Below, piece by piece: positions 55,983 to 64,000 of a stretch of 64,000 nt of DNA. The translations under genes and the position numbers were made by a program. Position 1 is the first letter of the stretch. Each line of letters begins with the position of its first letter. The notes under the pieces are model-generated. The model was not told the DNA's origin and did no database searches. It saw only the letters and a list, made by a program, of their open reading frames with translations. The DNA comes from Orientallactaga sibirica (taxonomy: Eukaryota > Chordata > Mammalia > Rodentia > Dipodidae): NCBI GenBank assembly GCA_036365145.1, contig JAEOAD010002231.1, positions 248,001 through 312,000 on the forward strand. Direction: 5' to 3'.

Positions 55983-56314
55983 CTAATAAAATTTAAAATT
56001 TAAAGAAGTAAAAAAAAAAAATCCGAGAGAAGAACAACATGCGATAATCCAACCCAGTTAGGAAATGAAAAGTAGAAAAGCTTTTGCGTGGGCACGAGGA
56101 GGTCTCAGCTTATTAAGACATTGTTTCTAGATCATGGAACAGCCACCCACAAGGCTGTGCAGAAGAGACTCAGGTGTGGTTCTCTTTGGTCCCACCACAT
56201 ATAGGAAAATTAGGAGAACGAGGGCATGTCTTGGCAAAGCAGATATTTCATTGTCATTCATCTTTCATACAGTTGGTACATTTTGGCAAATGATAGGAAA
56301 ACCCTGTCCTGGTC
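55983..56314. other. Unassigned segment
   Basis: An A-run at about 56,010-56,020, then mixed sequence with a 69-codon frame at 56,134 that has no known similarity. Confidence 0.45.
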
Positions 56315-56560
56315 TGCTCAGGTTGCCAAACAAAATATCCTAGGATTAGTGGCTTAGACAACAGACATTTATTTTCTCCTAAATCTGAAAGCTGGAAGTT
56401 GTTCAGCTCAAGGTCCACTGGGGTGGTTCCTGCGGAGGCTTCTCTGTTTAACTTACTGCCTCTTGCTTACTCTGCTCACCGGATGGGGAAAGAGCAGGCT
56501 GTTATCTCTAATCCCAACATAATAGGTTTACTCTCTTGAAGATTTTTCATATCATAAGGT
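56315..56560 (-). mobile_element. Ancient MLT-type LTR relic
   Basis: 'GCTCAGGTTGCCAAACAAAAT', 'GGCTTAGACAACAGACATTTATTTTC', 'GAAAGCTGGAAGTTGTTCAG', 'TCAAGGTCCACTGGGGTGG' follow the same antisense pattern as the relic at 44,900. Confidence 0.5.
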
Positions 56561-56789
56561 AGCCAAGGACGAGGCTTTTCTAGTATTGGGTAAAAGAAGT
56601 CCGTGGACTAAAAATCACCATCATTGAGGACTTAGTCAAGTAAGCAATATAGCAGTGTGGGTAGTGTGATCATTTTGCATTGTATGATTGGCACACACAA
56701 ATAGGCACTTTTTAAAAGGCTTTGAAAATGGCTTTCTTTAACAAGCATCTTGACTGCTGGTGGCACTTTCTTTTCTATAGATCTTTTTT
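56561..56789. other. Unassigned segment
   Basis: No recognisable repeat or exon. Confidence 0.5.
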
Positions 56790-56976
56790 AAAAATTATTT
56801 TATTTATTTTAGATAGAGAGAGATAATGGTCAGACTATGGCCTTCTGCCACTATAAATGAACTCCAGATGCATGCACCACCTTGTGCATCTGGCTTATGC
56901 GGGTCCTGGGGAATTGAACCTAGGTCCTTTGGCTTCACAGGTAAACTCCTTAACCACAAAGCCATCTCTCTAGCCC
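56790..56976 (-). mobile_element. B2-like SINE
   Basis: Plus strand: A/T tail, a short GA run, 'ATGGTCAGACTATGGCCTTC' (deleted body start) and an intact tRNA part ending 'CTAGCCC'. Short subfamily. Confidence 0.88.
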
Positions 56977-57059
56977 AAAATAAGAAATCAGTGTATAATG
57001 GTAAATTTTTTCACTGGCTCCTCTTTTTACTTATTTTTATTTGTTATTTTATGTTATAT

Positions 57060-57935
57060 ATAACACGTTATTATCTTTTATCCCCTCACCTCTGCTCCCG
57101 TTACCCTGTGGGCCCTTTTCAGTAGGGTTATGGTATTCACTGTGGGATCATGAAGGCCTTTAATTCCTGTAGGGTAGCAGGGAGACAGTGCCTCAGGATA
57201 TTCCTACACACTCTGTGGTTCTTATAATCTTTCCCCGCCCTCTTCTGCAATGTTCCTTGAGCCATGGCAGGCCTGTCAGCAGTGTGATTTAATGTAGAAT
57301 TCTCTGTAGCCTCTGTGATTCTGCTTTGATAGGTTTTTATTGATCACCATGTCTGTCACCATCACCCTGGACTGGTTGTCACACTAGCAGTAAGAGCAGT
57401 ATTCACATCGCTGCTTCCTCTGCAATTTCTCCTAGCCCCTGACAGATGTGGTAGAGCTGGCACATCACATGGTGGGCAGTCAGCTATCTCCTTCTCTTAC
57501 CAGTGGGCCTTAGTTCTCCTCCATTTTCTTCTGCCATCTATAAAATAAAGCAGACTCTCCAATGAAGATTGAGAGCAGTGTGGGTTAAAGGAGATACATA
57601 AAGTTATTTGAGAGCCCAATCTTCTTCTCCAGAGATCAGTGGGGGCTTATCTCTGAACTCTGAATTTCCTGTGTCTTGATTTCCAGTAGCAGATATAGTT
57701 TTCTCCCACTGAGTGGGCCTCTTGTCCAATGAGAGAACAGTTGGTTACTGACAGAAGCTGCATCCACTATTGGACAAGTGTGTACTTTTTGTCTGGCTGA
57801 TTTGATTTCGTAGTCTGCAGGGTCCCCTGCTTATTCACGCTGTTAGTGGCCGTTGTCCTTCAGAAGCTCCCATGGGGCTTTCCAGAACTATGAGGGCTAG
57901 CCGGGAGGGAGCTAGTTTCCCTTCTAGCATGGTAC
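57060..57935 (-). mobile_element. L1 3' UTR
   Basis: 'GTGGTTCTTATAATCTTTCC', 'GTTCCTTGAGCCATGGCAGG', 'ACTGAGTGGGCCTCTTGTCC' and 'GGACAAGTGTGTACTTTTTG' parallel the copies at 22.8 and 52.3 kb. No ORF2. Probably 5'-truncated. Confidence 0.7.
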
Positions 57936-60125
57936 TCTAATAACTGACTCATCTTGTTCTGGTGTCCCAGAGGGCAGAGTCAGGATGGAGAGGTGTGATT
58001 TGCCAGGAAAAATACCGTCTTCACTAAGAAAAACCTTGGAGAGTGTTTGAACTATTGAGTAAGGAAGGAATAAGCTTCCTCATGAGATGACAAGTTCCTG
58101 GTTACTGCATGGTCACTTTTTAAGGAAAATGGTGGCGAAGTGACAACAACAGAAGTGCTAGATGTGACCTCCTAGGTCTCTCTTCCCCAACCTTCTGTGA
58201 TTCTAGAATGTCCCTTTAAGGAGCTCTCCTTCCCTAAGGAGGGATTCACAAATGGAAGTGACCTCAGTGACAGGCTTATTGGGACTTAGAAAACAGGATT
58301 CTGACTGGCTTCTTCAGGCAGCCTTGGAACTTGAAGTTCTTTCAGATTATTCCTGAAATCAGAGCTACTGACCATGACTTTGGAGCTAAATATAGTATGT
58401 TTAGTACCATTGTGTATCCGATTGGGAGCCAGTCCAGTGGCCTGGCTTCTTACCTTGGTGTCCCACACTTCATCAGGCTCTGGACATGCTCCTTTTGTTT
58501 GATGCCAGCATAAGCATTTTATTAGAGATCCAGGAAATGATGAAGAGATAAATGTTAAAAAGAATGTTTTCAAGGAAGATATTAATGGAGTGTTAATACA
58601 TCTCACTCTTTTCCCAGAGCATGATTCTCTAGGGGGATTTTGGATTTATGGCAGTGAGAGTTTCTACTAGCCAATAAAACCCGTAGCTTCATTTAGCAAC
58701 AAAGTAATTATGAATATTAATTAAAGTACCTGATTTAGCACTTCTTATTAGCAAAATTCCTTGAAAACTCTGATCTGGAAAAAAGCCACATGCTTGCTCA
58801 GCTATGGAAACCTGGAGCCAAGAAAACCCATGTATGCTTTCTTAGCACTGAAGCACGAGACAATAATAACACTGTGTTCTCCAAGCTGAAGAGCTTTAGA
58901 CATCAGCATTTTCTTCATGAAAAAGGCTTCAAAAGAGATTTGTGAAAGAACTTTTGAAGGCGTTCCCAGAGCTCAATCATATTTTAAAACTGCTGTGTGT
59001 TTTGAAGGTATTAGTAATATGGTCTTCATCAATACTTTAAAAACTAGTTTATTCTATACCATTCCAAGTGAAAATCCCAATGCTATTCTGAATATTTTAG
59101 CTGTTACTAAACTACATCCATGGAAAGTGCAGAGGGCCATCTGTGTTGTGCCCTTCATGAAAGTTTTGTCTAACAGTTTTAACATTTATTTCTAATGACA
59201 AAGGATGCTTTACAGTACACAGTAATTTTTTTTTTTTGCATTACAAACATCTAATGTTTCCAAGATGCCCAAGAGAAACTGAAATGCTCATAGTAGTTTT
59301 GATCTATATAGAGATTTAAAAATCCCTGTGTGTGCTGTATTCTTCCTTTTGTCTTTCATCATTGGTCTTTATTCTTTTTCTGGATTTGGGGCAGGAAGGG
59401 GTGGAAGCAAAGAATCAGAGGCTTTGATATAGTATCACTGCAGTGCTACTAGAAACTGATCCCAGTCTGCTTGTGTTAATTTATTTTAAAGCCTCCTCTA
59501 ATATATTTGTGGTTATGGATAGGGTGAGTAATTTCTCTCACTGTCAGTGTATTATATTATAGAGGTAGATGGTCCTAAGCCATAGGATTAGTGATTGGGT
59601 ATTATTAATATCTAGTAACTAAGGCAGTCTTTGAAGCCTAGACAAAAATGTTTTGGAATAATGAGCAGTGAAAGAAAAAAAGGTTTGGATAAAATCACTT
59701 GATTCTGCCATATATATATTGTGACCTTTATGGTTCTCAGAAAAGCAGCATGAAGCTTGAAAGGCTAATAAGAAGTCTTTTTTTTCTTTTTAATACATAA
59801 AGTTCTCCAGCAACAGATTTACTTTGCAATTTATCCCAACACCTGCTGGGGCAGACACTGGGCTCTAAATTGGCCTTTAGTTCTAATGGTCCTGTGATGT
59901 GGTATTCATCATGTGCTCTATCAACTTTGTAAATGTCTGTCATTCCAGTTACAATTGATGAAAATTTTAGAAGTCTCATATAGTGCTATCCAAACATTCT
60001 TAGTGCCTTAATAGTCATCAGAAGAATTGGGAAATGCCAAGTGTACTACTCACCATAAAAACTGATGAGACTTTGCTATGTTTATGAAATGCTTACTTTT
60101 GATTTTTAAAAATAAAGAACATATT
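57936..60125. other. Repeat-poor interval
   Basis: About 2.2 kb. A minus-strand frame of 106 codons (58,286-58,606) contains a good donor-like site (AAG|GTAAGAAG, minus strand near 58,453) but no matching acceptor or recognisable domain. No transposon recognised. Confidence 0.45.
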
Positions 60126-60198
60126 TTTTGGGGAGTCCTGAGGATAGAGCTCAGAGCCTGATGTCCTGTATACATACTCTACCACTGAAATAGATATA
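60126..60198 (-). mobile_element. ID-like tRNA fragment
   Basis: 'GGGGAGTCCTGAGGATAGAGC' and 'ATACTCTACCACTGAAATAG' resemble the antisense of an ID/B4 tRNA head. Fragmentary. Confidence 0.45.
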
Positions 60199-60483
60199 AT
60201 TTCCAAATACATATAATGACTATCTTATTCAAAAAATTATATGGGATCAATATAATTACACTGTTGTTAACTGTTTGGGTTCTTTTATTTAATGATGAGC
60301 AAACCTATCCTCTTGTTCACCTTTCCTGATATATTCTTTATAGTGACAATTTAATGCAACCAACATCCTCGAAAGTGATATAGTATTGGTCAGAATATAT
60401 ATGAGCTTGGCCATTGCAGAAAACAGAATGGAAATTCCTGAGATAATGGAAACTAGAACAACTATAAGATGTATCATCTCCAT

Positions 60484-60785
60484 TGGATATGGTTTGAGCG
60501 TGAAGTGTTCCCCCACGCCAGTATCATGTGTTTGAACACTTGATCCTCCATGGGTAGAGCTATTCTGGGAGATTGTAGACATTTGGGATATAACAGCTAG
60601 CTGGCTGACATAGACCACTGAAGAATGGCCTTGATGTTATAGCCCAGCTCCACAAGCTGTGACCAGCCACAAGCTCCCACCACTGCACAGCCTTTATATG
60701 GGACTGTATCCCTTAAATTGAGCCAAATAACCCTCTTCCCTCTTATGTTGCTTCTGTCAGGTATTTGGTCCCAAAAATAAGAAAA
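60484..60785 (+). mobile_element. MaLR-type LTR relic
   Basis: It begins TGGATATGGTTTGAGCGTG, continues with 'TGTTCCCCCAC', 'GTGTTTGAACACTTGATCC', 'GGACTGTATCCCTTAAATTG', 'GAGCCAAATAACCCTCTTCC' and ends 'CAGGTATTTGGTCCC'. The layout is that of THE1/MST-like (MaLR) LTRs. No TSD was verified and no internal region is present. Confidence 0.6.
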
Positions 60786-61013
60786 GATACCTCATGCAAA
60801 TACACTGAAGAGACGTTTGCCCTCCCAGGCTTCCTGCTGTACTGTTTGTTCAAAGTAGCTGTGATATGGACTCAACCTGTTTGACCACAGATGGATGAAT
60901 GAAGAAATGATAACATGTATATACAATAGAATACTTTTGCTTGTAGAACATAGGAAATCCTTGTCACAGCATGGGTGAACCTTCAGAAGGTAGATGCAGA
61001 AAGGCAAACATCT

Positions 61014-61378
61014 GTCAGTTACTTTTTCATTGCTGCAACCAAAGAAGCAGTGCAGGGATGGAAGGGTTTATTGCAGCTTGTTACAGTTCAAGGTTACAGT
61101 CCATTGTGGCAGGGCAGGCATATGGGCAGTATGAACCTGGGCAACTGGTGACATTGAGTCCAAGGTAAGGAAGCAGAGAGTGATGACTGCTGCTGCTCAG
61201 CTTGCTTTATTCTTTTCCATTCATTCAGCCCCAGCCCATGGAATTGTGCCATTCACAATTAGGTGGGTCCTCTTACCTTTACTAACCTAATCTAGAAAAC
61301 TCCCTTACACACGTTTTCAGAGATTTCTTTCCATCGTGACTCTAAGTTCTGTTAAATTGACAGCCAGAGGCTAGCCAT
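61014..61378 (-). repeat. Rodent interspersed repeat, class uncertain
   Basis: 'GTCAGTTACTTTTTCATTGC', 'GGGTTTATTGCAGCTTGTTAC', 'CCATTGTGGCAGGGCAGGC' and 'TTAAATTGACAGCCAGAGGC' resemble a frequent rodent repeat read in antisense. I cannot decide between LTR and hAT DNA transposon. Confidence 0.5.
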
Positions 61379-62559
61379 CGTATTTGTGGAAACTGAAGAC
61401 TGAACTCAGAGCCAGAGAGCATAAGGATGGTTGTTAGAAGCTGGAGTGGCAAATGTGATTTGGAAGATGGTCCCCAGGCCCAAGATTCCAGTTAGGAGGA
61501 ATAAGGTCAAGAGATTGATTGTACACCATGTTGACTATGTGAATAATCATGTGTTACATGCTTGAATCTTGCTAAAAGACATTTTAAGAGTTATCTCCAC
61601 ATAAAAGTATATTAAATACGGCCTATGATAGCTCAGTTTAACTAATGTGTACATATTTCAAAATATGTTGTCCATAATTTTTGTTAATAAAAAACTTTAA
61701 ACAGTTCTATAATATATCCTGTTTTGATATTTAGCTACTGGTCATTAATTGGAAAATATACTTACCAAAATTTTAATATAGATATGCTATTTATTCAAAA
61801 CAAATAGGATTTAAAACTAGTTTCATCTGTATTTCATATGGGTAAATAATGTTTTACTTAAATTTTAAATATAACTTCAGAGTGAAATCAAACAGTCACC
61901 ATTTGCTCTAGGAAGTTCAAGGATGGATTGTAGTCTATGAAGCATCTGAAATTGAGTATAAAGTGGTGTGTATATGTATATTTCTGAAGGACAGATCCAC
62001 AGCTTCTTTCAGATTCTCACAGGGGTCCTGGCCACTATCCTAATCCCAAACATAAGAGCTAAGAAACAGAGGATTAATATAAAGTAGAATAGGTGGGTGA
62101 AAAGCTTCAAAGATTTATCACCAAAAAAGCTGCTGCTCATTGATACAACCACATGCTTCCTGGTGACAGAACTCAGAGTAGATCTTCCTGAAGCCTCAGG
62201 GCTACTGGCACTGGTCAGGATTTGTCCATGTGCTGACATGATGGATGGTTTTCTAATTTTTCTTCTGAAAAAAAGCTTCTCTATATATTTAATAAATGTG
62301 AAAATATTAATAGTATACTTTACAAATATTTTTAAATGAATATTTTATTTTTTATCTAAATATAAAGAAATCTACCAAACCTGCAAATTTCTCAGATTAT
62401 AGTCCTTTATGACATAATTTTAGTGAAATCTTCAAACTACACATTATGGGTTTGAAGCTAATTTTAGAAATGTTTAGTGAAACTATCTTAATAGAAGGCT
62501 TGTTTTAAAATCTTCGAATGCTTAATGCCCTGTAATATATAATCATCACCTTCATCACC

Positions 62560-62695
62560 CTTTCTAAGTATTTTGCATTAACTTATTTAATTATTATAGT
62601 AATCCTGTATTGTAGGTACCACCAAAGTACCCCATTTTATGCATCAGAAAACTGAAGCAGTGAAAGGTTAGCCACTATCCCAATATATACTCTCT
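62560..62695 (-). repeat. MIR relic
   Basis: 'ATTAACTTATTTAATTATTATAGTAATCC', 'GTAGGTACCACCAAAGTACCCCATTTTATGC' and 'CAGAAAACTGAAGCAGTGAAAGGTTAGCC' follow the antisense MIR core closely. It is the clearest MIR in the window. Confidence 0.7.
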
Positions 62696-63423
62696 GTAAT
62701 ATTTCACTGAGGAAATAAGCAAATCACTCAACATAATTTTTGGTTTTTCTTTAGATTGTGAGTAGTCATAAGAGCTAGAAGATCCAAAGCCTGGATTCAT
62801 GTGCATCTGACTCTTTATGTGGCCTTAAAAGCCAATAGCCATCAACTTTGTACTTTGAATGCACTATGGACAGTGTTGCTAAAGATCTCATATTACAGTC
62901 ATTTGAGTATATTTACTAATTGACCTCAATAAATAGTTTATTTGCATCTTAATCTCCCTGAACTTTCTGTCCTCCAAATAATTCCAAGAGTAAAGTATTA
63001 AACATATGTGTTAAAGTGAATGCCTCACTCTAACAAGACGTACTCCTTATCTGAATATAGTTATACTCCTAATCTTTATACATGCTAAGACAAGAGAATT
63101 AGCATTGTATCCAAACCCCATGATGCTCACTGCACTGTGGATCTCTTTGACAAAAAGCCCTAGAACACAGTAATTAAAATATGCAAATCTTCCATAATAG
63201 ACTGAGCTTTCAGTCTTTGCCTGTGGAAAATCCCAATTGATTAAATGCGAAGCATTTTGTCATTAAGTTTTAATTGTTTACTAAACAAGAAGCCTATGCA
63301 GAACTTTCTAAACATTTGCTTAAAGATAAAGCATCATTTTAAACTATTTTAAACTTCCTAGGTTTCCAAACTCTACAGAAGATCACATTAACAAGGATAT
63401 AGCTGCAAGAGGTTCAAGTTTGG

Positions 63424-63448
63424 TTGGGTGGTGGTGGTGGCGGGGGGG
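63424..63448 (+). repeat. G-rich tract, possible G-quadruplex
   Basis: GGGTGGTGGTGGTGGC followed by seven G. Five G-runs of at least two could stack as a two- or three-tier quadruplex. Confidence 0.5.
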
Positions 63449-64000
63449 ATAATATGGACAAAATGCAGAGATTTCTAGCCCAGAATAAGACAGATGTTTA
63501 GGTGCGTTTGTGACTGCTTCTTTCAGTTAAACAATGATATCTATTAAGCAAATTGAGATGGATGGTTAAACAGTCACACGGAGACTACCTTTCTCTACCC
63601 TGGCATGCCAGGTTTCTAACGGGGAGTCTGGTTTCAGAAATCAGAGAACTCCAATTTGGAGCATGTGTTTAGGATCACGAATGCCTATGAGAAGTCTCAG
63701 ATGACTATGGCAAGCAGGATGGGGTGGGCACACATAGTTGGACTGTGCAGGGCTTTGAACCCCACAGCTCTGGTGGGAGCTGCCTAGCAGCTGTCATGTC
63801 AGGTGCAGTGGGGGAGGGAGGGGCCTCCACAGGTTGCAGGCAAGGCTGCCCTGACTCGGAGGATGTGCTGCTCTTCCCAGTTGGAGGAATCTCAGGGATG
63901 CTGATTTAATTGTGTGGGCACAGGTGGTGACTGTCACCTTGAAGGTCTTCCTGTCACTGTACAGCTTATTTGCTGTGCCTTCATACTAGGAAGTAGGGAT

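Larger units (their letters stand above)
61379..64000. other. Repeat-poor end of the window
   Basis: Contains a probable MIR (listed), a G-rich tract at about 63,424-63,448 and a GC-richer end (63,700-63,900) with a 61-codon frame of no known similarity. No exon recognised. Confidence 0.45.

Noticed and set aside
58286..58606. 106-codon minus-strand frame with an AAG|GTAAGAAG donor-like site
   Set aside because: No acceptor in a suitable position, no recognised domain; one good donor is expected by chance.
1..64000. Bacterial operons, CRISPR arrays, phage or plasmid features
   Set aside because: Repeat content and SINE/L1/LTR landscape are those of a mammal; no regularly spaced short repeats with unique spacers exist. 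The regular arrays are microsatellites.

Overview
This is nuclear DNA from a rodent, most likely a jerboa-type dipodid such as Jaculus, and it looks like intron or intergenic sequence. No convincing protein-coding gene can be seen. The longest open frames (about 60-130 codons) all fall in repeats, simple sequence or non-conserved DNA. The rodent assignment rests on dozens of B1 (7SL-derived) and B2-like (tRNA-derived) SINEs, ID-B1 composite (B4-like) SINEs and rodent-type L1 3' UTRs. The jerboa assignment rests on the B1 subtype, whose second half reads like 'CACCCTGAGACTACATAGTG', and on the abundant SINE with head 'GGGCTGGAGAGATGGCTTAG'. Both were recognised from memory, not by a search.

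Layout. 1-14 kb: scattered SINEs, a decayed L1 3' UTR (8.9-9.8 kb) and a Tigger-like DNA transposon relic (7.6-8.0 kb). 14-24 kb: a rearranged L1 (14.2-15.7 kb), an ancient mammalian-wide L1 (18.0-18.8 kb), a SINE nested in a B4-like element (21.2-21.8 kb) and another L1 3' UTR (22.8-23.2 kb). 24-32 kb: a CCTTC satellite, SINEs and a repeat-poor block (28.1-30.6 kb). 32-38 kb: ancient L1 on the minus strand, a solo LTR with terminal TGCCGG/CCGGCA (34,709-35,204) and an L1 3' end on the plus strand (37.2-38.4 kb). 38.8-41.5 kb: a second repeat-poor block with a candidate 30/27-nt microexon. 42.6-44.5 kb: an L1 head, with ORF1 and a repeated 5' UTR, split by a solo LTR exactly at the ORF1 start codon. 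45-46 kb: several insertions nested in an old LTR. 48.2-52.2 kb: a nearly complete but decayed ORF2 of an ancient L1, carrying a U6 snRNA pseudogene, SINEs and microsatellites. 52.2-64 kb: L1 3' UTRs, MIR, MaLR-type LTRs and repeat-poor DNA.

There is no gene network to describe. The clearest biology is layered retrotransposition: L1 machinery mobilised SINEs and U6 RNA, and many copies still show target-site duplications (TSDs). Some copies of the B2-like SINE carry a sequence close to the CTCF core motif. I did not find a new multi-gene system.
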